Shown here piece by piece: positions 46,441 through 59,066 of a DNA stretch of 64,000 nt. Both the position numbers and the translations under genes were made by a program. Numbering within the stretch: the first letter of the stretch is position 1; every line of letters starts with the position of its first letter. Below the pieces are notes generated by a model. That model ran no database searches and was not told the origin of the DNA. It worked only from the letters and a program-made list of their open reading frames with translations. Source of the stretch: Wurfbainia villosa (lineage: Eukaryota > Streptophyta > Magnoliopsida > Zingiberales > Zingiberaceae); the NCBI GenBank assembly GCA_025175895.1, contig CM045998.1, positions 16,911,153 to 16,975,152 of the forward strand, written 5' to 3'.

Positions 46441-47803
46441 CCAAGATTCTCACGTGCAACACAAAGTACAGTGGCTTTAGGGATGTGGATTACACGTGGA
46501 CGTACTGCACAGAATCCAGTTCTGTCGCTGACTTTTCTTTGACTCCTTAAGTATTTCCATGACGTGTCTCTGAACGCGCACCACACACGGTTATTGTCCG
46601 TAAGTGAGAGCGCACATGCCGAACGAGAGGAAACAGAGGAGTCTCTATCCTGGATCCTGTTTGGGATCAGACATGCAAATTGGGAGTCGTAAAGTCCAAG
46701 GGGTTCTCGTTTAACTTTTCAGTCCCCTATCGGCTCGTTCCGCGTTAACAAAATCCAGTCGTGTGCCAAATTAAGTTTAATTAGGGTTTCGCGTCCACTG
46801 TGTGTTTTCCTTTTTCTGCTTTGTTTTGTAATTAAAAGGGCGAGAAAACCGAAAAGTTAACCGACGAATGCCAGCGCTGTGAATTGTCTCGCTATCGCCG
46901 TCGACTTCGCGTTCGCCTTCGCCATGGAGCACTTTGGGAATGCCATAAGATCCTCGCGCTCGAACTTGGCGATGGTGCGCTTCGGGAATGCGATAGGAGC
47001 ATCGCGGTCCATCTCCGTCTCTCGCCCATGTTATTCGCTGGAGTAGCTTCCGCAGCGTACGACCTTTTCTCCTTTCCAACCTAAAGTTGTTGCTTTTTTG
47101 CTCTCGATTGCAGGTGGTTTACTTCCCCCTTTGCGATGAGCTGAATCCTTTTTTTTTTTCTTTAGTCAGTTTCCTTTCGTGGTGGTCGGGCTTTGGTGCT
47201 TGGGGTTTTCGTCTTTTTCTGTTTGCTTTTAGTATTTTGGCAGAATGGGAAACTGGTAATACAGAGCCGATATTTTGAATCTGTTTATCTGAGATCTGCT
47301 GCTTCTTAGCGTCGTCCTTCCTGATCTAGAATGGGGCTGATTCTCTTGGACTACGGCGAAATCCTCTGTCTTTAGGTTACAGTTACGATTTTTAGCTGTA
47401 ACGTTTTGCCTTTTAATTGCTATTTTTCCAGCTTTCTCCGCTGCCCCATTCAGTTTTGAAGTTTATCGGAGTGGGGTTCCTCGTGGACGTTGCGTGATCG
47501 ACATTGCACAAATCTCTCTCCCCTCCATTTTCCTCCTCGGCATCAGTTGGTTTGAATGCATATTTGTGAGTTAAATTTTAGTTCAAGTTCTTTCCCCGTT
47601 TCATTTCAATGTTCCAAATTTCATCAAAGGGAGTGCAGTGATGTGCTTCAATTCACAGCCAGATTTGGGACAGCAAGAACATTTTGTACGAGTGACGGAC
47701 AGCGCCAAGCTTGTTCAGTTCGGGAAATAAGAGAAATAATTATCTCTAGATGAGGGAAACGTTTTATGTTTAATAGGGCAATAGTAACCCTAGCCAGCAA
47801 GAG
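46441..47803 (+). promoter_or_regulatory. Upstream region of the P4-ATPase gene (promoter and 5' UTR)
   Basis: From about 46440 the base composition rises in GC and retroelement sequence is absent. Two CACGTG cores (46452-46457 and 46494-46499), 42 bp apart, are G-box/ABRE-like. A TTAATTAAAAGGG stretch near 46830 may serve as a TATA region. A splice-acceptor-like TTGCAG at 47108-47113 would fit a 5' UTR intron, but neither transcription start nor intron can be fixed from sequence alone. In-frame stops at 47771-47776 lie just upstream of the ATG. Confidence 0.5.
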
Positions 47804-50800
47804 ATGGCAACGAGGCGAAGGAGGCAGGATAGACTTCGATGGAGCAAGCTCTATACTTTTTCTTGTGTCCGTCCTCAAGTATCATTAGACGATGAGCAAT
47901 CTCATTCCTTTCAAGGTCCTGGATACTCTCGTGTTGTTCATTGTAACCAGCCCAAGTTACACCAAAAGAAACCTCTGAGGTACCCTACCAACTATATCAG
48001 CACTACCAAGTACAACTTCATCAGTTTTATTCCAAAAGCCATCTTTGAGCAATTTCGTCGCGTTGCCAATCTCTACTTTCTCCTTGCCGCTATTCTCTCT
48101 CTCACCCCCTTGACTCCTTTCTCTGCTGTGAGTATGATTGCTCCATTGACATTTGTTGTTGGACTCAGTATGGCTAAGGAGGCTTTAGAAGACTGGCGAA
48201 GGTTTATGCAGGATGTGAAGGTCAATAGTCGTAAGGTCAGTGTCCATAGGGGAGAGGGGCACTTCGGTTACAAGCATTGGCAGAAGATTCGTGTTGGAGA
48301 TATTGTGAAGGTAGAGAAAGATCAATTCTTCCCTGCTGACTTGCTCCTCATGTCTTCAAGCTATGAGGATGGAGTATGCTATGTGGAGACTATGAATTTG
48401 GATGGAGAAACAAATTTGAAGGTTAAAAGATCATTAGAAGTAACTCTGCTTCTGGATGATGATTTGGTTTTCAAGAACTTCACTGCCAAAATTTGGTGCG
48501 AGGATCCAAATCCTAATCTCTACACTTTTGTTGGTAATTTTGAGTACAAGCAACAGGTCTATGCCCTTGATCCTAGTCAGATCCTTCTCAGAGATTCAAA
48601 GCTTAGGAATACTACTTATGTCTATGGGGTGGTTATCTTTACTGGTCATGATAGCAAAGTCATGCAGAATGCAACCCGTTCACCATCAAAGAGAAGTAAA
48701 ATTGAAAAGAAAATGGATAAGATTATTTACATTCTCTTTACCTTTCTTCTCTTGATTTCATTGTTCAGTTCAGTGGGTTATGCTGCCAAGACAAAGTTTG
48801 GGATGCCACACTGGTGGTATTTGCAACCTTATAAGACTTCGTATATCTACAATGCTTCAAAGCCTGCTTTATCTGGTTTCTACCATCTTGTCACTGCTCT
48901 TATTCTTTATGGATATTTGATACCTATCTCCCTTTATGTATCAATTGAGGTTGTGAAGGTCTTGCAAGCAAAATTCATTAATCATGATGTTCACATGTGT
49001 GATGAGGAGAAGGGGAAACCAGCACAAGCACGGACATCAAATTTGAATGAAGAGCTAGGACAAGTTGCGACTATTTTATCAGATAAAACTGGCACCTTAA
49101 CTTGCAACCAGATGAATTTTTTGAGGTGTTCCATTGCTGGAGTGTCATATGGTGTTGGTTCTAGTGAAGTGGAAATTGCTGCTGCAAAGCATTTTGCATC
49201 AGAGACATCAGGTACATCTGACCAGCACATAAGCAGCACCCAAGATATTTGGGAGGATACATGGGGTACTTTTGGCTCTTCAGCAATTGAATTGGTAGAT
49301 GGGAAAAGATTTTGGGTTAAGAAGCCACGAAAGCCTACAATGAAGGGCTTTAGCTTTGAGGATGATCGTTTAATGCATGGAAATTGGGTTAAGGAGCCTA
49401 ATGTGGGTACCATTCTCCTATTTTTCCAGATACTTGCTCTCTGTCACACAGCAATACCTGAGTCGAATGAAAAAACTGGTGGTTTTACATATGAAGCCGA
49501 ATCACCAGATGAAGCAGCTTTTCTTGTTGCAGCCAGAGAATTCGGATTTGAATTCTCTAAGAGGACTCAATCAAGTGTCTTTGTAAGGGAGAGATATTCT
49601 TCTTTTGGGAATACTATAGAAAGGTTTACTTAATGCTTTTTAATCAACTTGTTGGCGGTATCCCTTTCATCTGTGCAATTTCAAGTAATTAAGTCATTTT
49701 CCCACTTTCTTTTCTCTGTTTATTGTAGGGAGTTCAAGGTTTTGAATCTGTTGGAGTTCAATAGCACAAGGAAAAGAATGTCAATTATTGTGCGTGATGA
49801 AAGTGGTCAGATTATTCTCTTATGCAAAGGTGCCGACAGGTACAATTAGATAGCTCTCTTATGCAGCATACATATTTCTTTTATTTTGCATTTTCTTAGC
49901 TACTCTCATGTTTAATTTTCTGCTGTTCTGAGTTCATCTAGTGTGCACTATACTACCTACAAATACATTTTATCATATTTTTATAAGATTATTTCTTTTG
50001 GTATACCAAACAGCATCATCTTGGATAGACTGTCAAAAAATGGAAGAATGTTTGAAACAGATACAATAAAACATCTAAATGAATATGGGGAAGCAGGCCT
50101 ACGCACGTTGGCACTGGCTTTCCGGCTTCTTGAGGAATCTGAATACTCTGCATGGAATGTTGAGTTTCTCAGAGCAAAAACTTTTATGGGGAGTGATAGG
50201 GAACCTGAACTAGAGAGAGTTTCAGACATTATTGAGCAGGATTTGATTCTTGTTGGTGCTACCGCTGTAGAAGACAAATTACAGAAAGGAGTAAGCTTGT
50301 AATTATCTACTTTTCCTATTGACTTTTCATTTTTGAGTCAACAGAATGTATATTGTTTTCACAGGTTCCTAAATGCATAGATAAATTAGCACAAGCTGGT
50401 CTCAAGATATGGGTTCTTACAGGGGATAAGATGGAAACTGCAATCAACATAGGGTATGATTAAAAAAAACTATAAATCATTCACTTGATCTGCCCAAATA
50501 AACTTTCAATTTCTGTTGCAGATTTGCTTGTAGTTTACTTAGACAAGGGATGAAACAGATCTGTTTGTACCTTGAAAGCCATGACATGTCCTCGCGGGGC
50601 TCAATGGTACTCGTTTTCATCTTACCACAAGTGGATTTATGTTTTTTTGTCCCTCTATTCTCTGCAATTTACACATCTTTGCACCTGTAAGATAACTTCT
50701 CAAGCTGCAAAAGACAACATTTTGATGCAAATAAATGATGCCTCCCAACTGATCAAGAAGGATCCTGATGCAGCATTTGCTTTAATCATTGATGGCAAAA

Positions 50801-52555
50801 CTTTGACACATTGTCTTGAGGATGACCTGAAGAATCTGTTTTTGAGTCTGGCAGTTGATTGTGCTTCTGTTATATGCTGCCGAGTTTCACCAAAGCAGAA
50901 GGCATTGGTAAAATTTAGTATTTAACATTTGACATAATATGTAAACTAATGCAATATCAATTGGAACTACTAGTTTGGTGATTCTTAACTATATTTTCAG
51001 GTAACTCGGTTGGTTAAAGAGGGTACAGGTAAAACTACTCTTGCCATAGGAGATGGTGCAAATGATGTGGGCATGATTCAAGAAGCTGATATTGGTGTTG
51101 GGATTAGTGGTGTAGAAGGAATGCAGGTGCGTTTTGTTATGCCATCATGCTCGTTTGACATGTAAAGACTAATCTTTTCTTGGCACTTTTTAATAATCTA
51201 TCTAAACAGCGCAAAGGCTGATGACTTCTATGTAAAATAAGAACTATTAGTTTTGTTCAGGCTGTCATGGCTAGCGATTTTTCCATTTCCCAATTCCGTT
51301 TCCTTGAACGACTTCTTCTTGTCCATGGCCATTGGTGCTACAAAAGGATAGCTCAGATGGTTAGTATTGATAACTTACCCAAATGGTTCAGCAATCATAT
51401 TTCATAGTCTAATCTCATTCTCTTGTATTTTATTGTCTTCAGATATGTTATTTCTTCTATAAGAACATAGCCTTTGGCCTTACAATTTTCTATTTCGAGG
51501 CATATACTGGCTTCTCCGGGCAATCTGTATATGATGACTGGTACATGCTACTATTCAATGTCATTTTAACCTCATTGCCAGTGATATCACTAGGAGTCTT
51601 TGAACAGGATGTTTCTTCAGAAATATGCATGCAGGTATTCCTTTTCTAAATATATATATATATATATATGCATGCTTGTTGTTCTTTGTTTATTGAGCTA
51701 AATAAGCAGCAATGCACACTTTGTAATTGTTCTTTTTCACACCTTTCTTGTCTGTTTGTATGGTTGATGCCATCACTACATGGCTCGACGACGACGACGA
51801 CGATGATGATGATGAATCTTAAACTTCTATTATGCTCATTTGTTTCTGGCCATCGAGCTTGTTTTATATCTTGGTTTGCCCTCCTGCAGTTCCCTGCATT
51901 GTACCAGCAAGGGCCAAGGAACCTTTTCTTCGATTGGCACAGGATCCTTGGTTGGATGGGAAATGGCATCTACTCATCCATTATCATATATTTCCTTAAC
52001 ATACACATTTTCTATGATCAAGCTTTTCGTGCTGACGGTCAGACAGCTGACATGGTTACTGTTGGAACAACCATGTTCACCTGCATTATCTGGGCTGTGA
52101 ACTTGCAGATTGCTCTAACAATGAGTCACTTCACGTGGATCCAACACCTCTTTGTTTGGGGCAGCGTCGCCGCTTGGTACATTTTTCTGGTTGCCTACGG
52201 CATGTCGTTCTTGCATTTGATATCCGGAAATTCCTACCAGATGCTTCTGGAAGCCCTTGGTCCCGCTCCAATGTATTGGGCTGCAACACTTTTGGTCAGT
52301 GTTGCCTGCAACATTCCTTATCTGGCACACATCTCCTTCCAGAGAGCCTTAAATCCGCTCGACCATCATGTGATCCAGGAGATCAAATACTACAAGAAGG
52401 ATGTGGAGGACCAGCATATGTGGAAGAGGGAGAGGTTCAGAGCAAGGCAGAAAACTAAAATTGGTTTTACAGTAAGGGTAGACGCCAAGATCAGGCAGCT
52501 ACGAGAGAAGCTGCTGAAGAAAGTGTCATCTTTGAGCAGCCAAACTCGATCATAA
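47804..52555 (+). CDS. Phospholipid-transporting P4-ATPase (flippase), ALA4-7 clade, 10 coding exons
   Basis: It moves aminophospholipids or related lipids to the cytosolic leaflet of cell membranes, normally with an ALIS/CDC50 beta subunit (family knowledge). Proposed exons: 47804-49623, 49729-49839, 50014-50290, 50365-50453, 50522-50606, 50692-50907, 51001-51126, 51261-51359, 51443-51634, 51890-52555. All introns are GT-AG and phases agree, giving about 1226 residues, normal for the family. Start ATG 47804 follows in-frame stops 27-33 bp upstream. Seen: M1/M2 around residues 88-126, DGETN at 200, PISL at 374, phosphorylation motif DKTGT with Asp427, KGAD at the end of exon 2, TGDK at 755-758, hinge GDGAND at 883-888, and several membrane helices in the last third. 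The N-terminus (YTFSCVRP, GPGYSRVVHCNQP) and the EALEDWRRFMQDVKVNSRK stretch match the ALA4-7 group better than ALA9-12. One oddity: Ala422 stands where GQVDTILSDKTGT normally has Asp. The gene appears intact. Confidence 0.93.
51785..51815 (+). repeat. (GAC)n(GAT)n trinucleotide repeat in intron 9 of the ATPase
   Basis: Six or so GAC units followed by four GAT units, within the intron 51635-51889. The intron also has a (TA)n tract at about 51649-51670. A reading frame through this intron (from 51668) is continuous with exon 10 but is intronic by homology. Confidence 0.85.
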
Positions 52556-53234
52556 CCTGCACCGAGTTTTGTTTGTAGAGTCAATCTGCTCTGCAAATTT
52601 TTTTTCCCTTTCTGTTTTCTTCTCCATTGTATCAAATGTTGTCATCACTTGCGGAGATCGTTTATAGGCTAGCTTCTGTATCATATCTATACCAATTTTA
52701 GTCAGAATCAGTAGAGATTTGTACATATAGCTAAAATTTTGTTTCATTTCTGGTTGTCATTGAGATGCCTTCTTTGTAAAGAACGATAATATTGTGTAAG
52801 AGTGAGCAAGCGACTGTTTTCAATCAAAATATGATACTTTGTGAGACCTGAATTCAAGATCCCGTTATGCAAATTCTGTTATCGTTCAACTTGTTTGATC
52901 AAAGTATGTTCTAGTGAAAATTGCACCCTTTATCCAATATGTTTATGCATTTCTACTATACTAATAATTATTATATACAAATTGTTTTTTCAATACAAAA
53001 AGTGGTAGTTGGTATAAAATCGTTCACAATCTACTATAGAGTTCTTTTTCAACAACGATGAGCAATAGTAGAAAATTTCATCTTAATATTCCCAAACACA
53101 GAAATATGCCTTCAAACTACACCCAAAGGTGTCATCTGGGCTCTAAAACGCCCTACCAGTGAGAAAAAATAGTCACTAAAATTTTAGGTAAATTACTACT
53201 GCCTCAAGTTGTCAAGAGAAAAAAAAAATACAAA

Positions 53235-53275
<41 letters not shown>

Positions 53276-54704
53276 CAAGTATTCAGAATGATTCTCTATC
53301 CGAAGGAAAGACATCGATCTCAACGATAGCTCTGACTAGTCTTGGAGATGAACATCCGATCCAGAGATGCACATCAGGCAAATTCAAAAAGTATACATGG
53401 CTCCATCAAGACTTTTCGACGTCCAAAATCTCTTCTCACTGGTCAAGCAAAACTGCAATTAAAATTTGATCTATAGTTCTCTGAAAATTCTACCTCTAAT
53501 TTTATCATCGCATCATATTCTAGAATTATTTTATATTATTTAGACGTAGTTAAGTGTTTAAATGTGATAAGCCACATGTTTGCTCACCCAAATATATTGA
53601 TAAGGCTCGAAGCTCGCCAACCCTATCATTAATTCTCCACTTTGGCAAGACACTCCACTACACTATATAATACCACAAGATTATACTCCTAAGCAATCCT
53701 TTCCCTTCATCCTCGCTAGAACTCATGTGTCGTTGATCTAATCGAAGTGACTATTAACTACAGAGGGAAATCATCTTGATCCTTCTATAATTTCTTCTTT
53801 TGACCATGTATCTAAATATTGAGATGATTGTTCTGTTTGAGCACTCTGCACTCGCTGATCATATTTTGGACTTTAGGGATTTCTCCGAAGGTACGTGATT
53901 TCTATATATAATATTCCTTTTAAGTGGATTCGCCTACTAAGAATAAGTGTGTATAGTGGTATTTCTATGAATCTAGTTACTAGCTCAGTGAAATTATATT
54001 CTTCCTCGTCTTTAGAACAGGCGTCACCTTGTCCAATGTGTGTTATGCTCCTCCAAGCAGTTTTGAGTTCAATTGCTTTGATACCCAAAACCTTCACCTC
54101 TAACTCATCTCTTGAACTCACTTGTATAGAATATTTGAAAGTTGAAACAACTCTCTCATGGTGTAGATCGGTAAATAACAAACTTTAAAATGTATATTTA
54201 TTTATTTTTAATACAATAGGACTATTAATATCTTCTTCCTCAATTGTCTGCACATTACCTTTTTATATCTACTTTTTTTTTTCTTTGAATAGTTCTTCCC
54301 ATCCTAATGTTCCAAATATTCTTTGAACTTGTAGCCGACCTGAACATATAGTGCCATTGCTCTTTGCTCCAGTGATTATACTCTCGTTCCCTTACACTGA
54401 GCTCTTTACTTGATAACTTTATTTGTTGCCTCCTACAGTCACTCATCCCTCCTACCGAATAGAATATGATTTAATTTTTCAATATAGGGGAATTATATAT
54501 GTTCTTAGCACATCCGAATTTGTCATTGTGAATGCACCCAATAAAGTGATCTAATTAGGTATTTAATTACGAATTTATGTTATTAGATGTGGATGTGAAA
54601 TTATATATTTTAGCCCGTTATCATTAGTATTGATGAGCTCTTAATGGGTAACTCATTATTTATATATATATATATTCAAATCAAGTCACCTCTACTACAG
54701 GAGC

Positions 54705-54735
<31 letters not shown>

Positions 54736-54999
54736 ATGGTTGTCTTGCTTTCCCAATAGGATGGAGCTTTCAGAGTCGTAACTATCACATCTATGGAAGA
54801 TTAAGTCCTGCAGTTGATTTCATATAGATCTTCTTCAGGTTATTCTAGTGTAGACGGAAGAATTTAGGTGCAAATTTATTACTTTCATTATGTTTTTGTT
54901 GTACATTTTTTTTTGCATAATTGCTGTAATAATTCTCTGACAAGATCCCATGTTAGATCGTTTAAATTTTTGCTCGATTCATATGTGGTTGTATGATTT
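52556..54999. other. 3' UTR of the ATPase and unassigned intergenic DNA
   Basis: The first 250-300 bases after the stop are T-rich and probably 3' UTR. Beyond that no gene is recognised. Microsatellites (TA)n are at about 53241-53272, 54658-54674 and 54708-54731. A 40-bp sequence at 54735-54774 is repeated at 55460-55499. Reading frames at 53873-54188 and 54255-54446 have no family features. Confidence 0.5.
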
Positions 55000-55459
55000 G
55001 ATGTAATTAAGAAGTGTCTTAAGATAATCGCCTTAGAAGTTATTAATAAAATTCACTATTTGAGTATACATTATCTATGTATTTGATTGGATCATAAACT
55101 CATGTACTGAAGTCCACAATACGATGCATAACATGAGAGAAATTGTGATTGGATCACAATTAGTGGGTATCTCATTATGTGTAAATATGCAAGTATTGAA
55201 ACTATCCCTAGTCGATGAATTGATGAGATTAAACATCATCAATTCTATGAGACTAACACATGTTATGCTCCTTGGTTTAACCAAACATTCGGTACTCACT
55301 GAATGGAAGCATAGGGATGCTGAGAGTGAACATGTGGATGCTAGTTATAGTAACTAGTTCATTGGAGTAACCTACTATGAGACTTCATATGATTCTATAT
55401 GTCATTGAAGATCTCATTGCAGTTTGAGTGTGAGCTTCCTTAGACTTGAGGTGACTTGA
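55000..55459 (+). mobile_element. Fragment of an LTR related to element C
   Basis: Follows the U3 part of C's 3' LTR (39730-40180) in order: TTGATTGGATC, AACATGAGAGAA-type, GTGATTGGATCACAA, CTAGTCGATGAATTGATGAG and GACTTGAGGT blocks. It is diverged and incomplete on both sides. Confidence 0.7.
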
Positions 55460-55499
55460 TGGTTGTCTTGCTTTCCCACTAGGATGGAGCTTTCAGATA

Positions 55500-55782
55500 T
55501 TGGGATGTATACTGAAAAGTCTATCTTTTGTATGAACATCTTTATTTTGAAATAAGAATCAAATGATCATTGTTTACATATTTATGGTTATGCATATTGT
55601 CTAATACATTACATTGTAGATAACATGGTGTGTAGTGTCACACGGGAGATCATGTTATCGGTTCCTTGTAAAGTATAAGTAAATGCTCACAACCTAGATG
55701 ACTTTGGACAAACCATTAGAATGGTTGTAGTGTGATTTGATATTGATTTGTCTTGGTCATTGAATTACACTAGTACACTTTG
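55500..55782 (+). mobile_element. 5' LTR of copia element H, segment 1
   Basis: Starts TATTGGGATGTATACTG (probably TGTTGGG originally or a TG-to-TA change). The phrase AGATAACATGGTGTG and the structure that follows are typical of long copia LTRs. It is cut at 55782 by a solo LTR whose TSD is CTTTG. Further segments of this LTR are 58677-59066, 61108-62199 and 63315-63411, in total about 1.86 kb. Confidence 0.75.
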
Positions 55783-58671
55783 TGTTAAATACTGAAATTT
55801 AAAATACTAAATTTAATGGCCAAAATTTAGGGAAAATAATCCTAGGAATTATTTTCGGGATTTTTGGAGAATTTTAGAAATTTTTCTAGAATTTTTCTGG
55901 GATTAAATGGGGCTTGTACGAGAGATTTACGGGGATAAAATAAATAGGCTTTTGGAGGGCCTATTTGAAATATCAATTTTGGGGGATTAATGGGTTTGAT
56001 TTAACCCTATGCTTAAATACCAAAACCTAGGTTAGGGTTTAATTAAAACCTAAGTTAGAAAATCTAGTTTTCTTTATTTTTCCCTACTCCGGTCGCGTTC
56101 CCCGCCGCATTCCCTTTCTCGAGCCTTCTCCTCACGCAGCCACTCCGACGGAGCCATCGCACTCCCCGCGCCACCAATGCGTCGCTGCTACCGCCTTCAG
56201 CTGTTGCTCAGACCTCCGTCGTCGCCGACGAGCTCTCAGCACTGACGGCCTCCTCCCTCACGAGATCTTGTGGGATCTCCGACCCCACCGCATTCTGTTT
56301 TTCCCTTTCACCGCCGTCGTCGCAGCATGCACTTCAGCCAGCGTCGGCCTGTCGGCCAGTCACGGCTGCGGCCGCAGCCACTCGCATGCGACTCCACTTC
56401 GTCGCGGCCAGCCTCCGCCGCCGCGAGATTCGTCCGAGGCCGGTCATCGCCACCTCCTGCGCCTTTCCTAGATCACCGTCGCCCCATTGCGACTTCCTCT
56501 CGACTCCCATTTTCACCGCGACCACTTCTCTTCCCTATTCGCGACCTCTCTGCCTCCTCATCTTCGCTGCGGTGGCCAGAGCTCGTCCGATGGGAGGTGC
56601 GACTAGAAGGAAGGACGTCGGCTGCAGATCCAGCGGCGTAGCTTGGGTGGGTATTCGGTTGGAGCAAGGGTTTGCCGTGAGAAATTAGGTGAGTGATGCT
56701 ATTCTTCCTTAATCTCAGATGAGATCTCTTTTGAGCGTAATTTTTCAATTGTATCTCAAATCGTTGCAAATGTTTGTTTTTGGCAGCAGTATTTTGGCGT
56801 TGGTGTTAGGTTTCCGGCGAACAGGGTAGAATTGGGAAGGAGGCTGCCGGTGGAGTTTTCTAGGGCTGGTAAGCTTGATTACACTTCCTCTTATCTGTAA
56901 ATTTCTAGATTTTGGATGTGTGTCAAGGTTGAGTGATTCAAGGGCTTCGATTTAGGGTGTGCTGGTGGAGTTTCTATATCCTATAGGGGCAATTGATGGT
57001 GATTGAGGATTGTGATAGTGGATTGGCTTTATTCCAGATCGGCCTTAGACTATTGTATCAGATTATGACTTTGATTGTGATAGAATCTTGGATGTGGAGA
57101 TGGTTAGCATAGACTGCACATACAGGAGGTATTATGTTTGTTTATTTTAGGAGATTCAAGATATGGATTTAAGTTCGATTTATTACCCTCGTTGGGCTTA
57201 TCATAGAACTTGGTAATAATTATATTTTTCCTGTAGGCCTTTGATGGAGGTAGATTCTATGATGCAAAGACAATCGATATTCTACAGAGCATGCGGGTAT
57301 TTTGACTTATCTTTTAGATATAGTCAAGTTGATATGCTAGTTAGGATAGCTTGCAATAATTTTCATGTTTATATGCCTAGTATGTTTTTGTGCATACTTG
57401 ATACATGCATTTGATCGGTTATGATTATTTCTTCCCTGTTTTACTTGGATCATAGTTACTTGGATCATAGATATGTACTTATTGATTGTGCATATTATTC
57501 GGATAGGTATTTTTAGTTGAATTTACATGCTTTAGTATCATGCACCATCTTGCATGATTGCATACTGGCTGGACGGGGTTCCTTTATAGTTGAGCCCGCA
57601 GTCAGTTACATGGTCTGGACACACTGTCACTCATGGGTTAGTGGTACATCAGGAGGGTGTGTGCAGTTGCTCTGTCAGGCTCCACTGGTCCGCTCATGGG
57701 TAGCGATGAGACAGTGTGGTAGCGGGCAGGGATCCCTCCTCTGGTCTATGACACCGGGAGATGAGAGTTTAGCTCCCCCACTCTGTTTGGGGCAGGAGGA
57801 TAGGTGTACTGACAAAGATCCTGTCCACTCTGGCCACTCAGAGCGTGATGGCGAGTGCGATTGTCATAGCCCTACCCACTCGGCTTCACCATCGCGTGTG
57901 AGGCGGCTGACTGGTGTCAGAGGTGACCATGTCATTTGCACGACATACACTTTGCATGGATAACATTTGTATTGTGTTTGCTGTATTTTTATTGATGCCT
58001 TGGATGTTGCATATGATTGTCATGCATACAGGATTCATATTTGTATATGGTGATGACTTTATCTCTTATAGTATGACACATGCTTCTGTATCAGGGCAAG
58101 AGATTCAGGTAAGTACAGTCCTTTTGGTATTTCTTGCTTGCATACCCTATTTATATGAGACTGTACTGGCATGATTCTTATTGTTAGCTATATCTTGCTA
58201 TGCATATCGACTATTATCCGCTAAGTTCTTTGAACTTACCCCGTTGCTTTACATCTTTCGAGTTGAAACCGCTGTGAGAGTCCATGTCAATCCCCCTAAA
58301 TCATAGGTTTTATTGGTCTTATGGTTTTGGTTTTTAACTAGATGAAGTGTGTAGGATTTGTGTTTGTTTTGGTTATGTACTTGTGGAGGTTTGGAGATAT
58401 TTGTTGTGTCCTTATGGACTATTCGATTGGTTTGGTTATATATTCCTGCTCAGATGACAGAAGGGGTAAGTCTAGATATAGTAGACTGTTGCTATTTACC
58501 TGGATTGATGGCTTGTGGCTAATTTATGATCTGCGTGTGTAGTTTTTGTTCCGGTCGTGTTGACCGATGTATACTGGCCGTGTATGCCTTGTATGAAAAT
58601 TGGTATTGTCACCCGTACAGGGGATATGCTGTCGGATTTTTGTCTGACGGGGACTTCATCGGGGCGTGACA
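55783..58671 (+). mobile_element. Ty3-type solo LTR 1 (same lineage as element G)
   Basis: 2889 bp from TGTTAAATACTG to GGGGCGTGACA, flanked by perfect 5-bp CTTTG (55778-55782 and 58672-58676). Start, end and the 57500-57960 block match G's LTRs. No primer site or polypurine tract flanks it. The GC-rich part 56090-56660 and the block 57517-57963 give long reading frames that I treat as LTR sequence. Confidence 0.92.
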
Positions 58672-58676
58672 CTTTG

Positions 58677-59066
58677 TGTGTATTGAGCAGGACCGACTTA
58701 GAGGTGATTCGATTTATTGCTGACTACATAATCGAATCGGATCTCAGATATTATGTTGTACATACTTTTAATCCCGATATAATAACGGGCACATATACTT
58801 AGTATTCATTTCTTTGATTTACCAATGGACGAGATTTATAGAGTAAATCGATAGGCTCGGTAAGTTGGAAAATGATATTATTTATATGGTGTGTCGTTGA
58901 TTATAAGAGGAAACCGTATCCTATATATTAGGATGATGATGTACCCTTGAGGAGCTCATAAGGTTCATCATGTAAACCCTACAGGTGGACTTGGTCCGGC
59001 ATGATGATAAGGTTGAGTGGTACTACTCATAGAATTAGATGTTGATTAATTAATTGTCAGTAAATT
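58677..59066 (+). mobile_element. 5' LTR of copia element H, segment 2
   Basis: Continues the copia LTR interrupted at 55782: TGTGTATTGAGCAGGACC and a GATTCGATTTATTGCTGAC block follow naturally from the earlier segment. No coding. Confidence 0.7.

Noticed and set aside
46777..47278. Frames of 60-100 codons on both strands upstream of the ATPase
   Set aside because: Promoter or 5' UTR; no homology pattern, and they contradict each other.
48991..49413. 140-codon minus-strand frame
   Set aside because: Shadow of exon 1 of the P4-ATPase, whose plus-strand motifs are unmistakable.
51668..51889. Possible in-frame extension of the last exon of the ATPase upstream of 51890
   Set aside because: The frame is open, but the sequence includes microsatellites and no family residues. 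The acceptor at 51888-51889 restores the conserved FPALYQQGP start after exon 9.
56268..56769. Overlapping frames rich in Arg, Ser and Pro on both strands
   Set aside because: GC-rich block of solo LTR 1; open frames on both strands at once are due to base composition.
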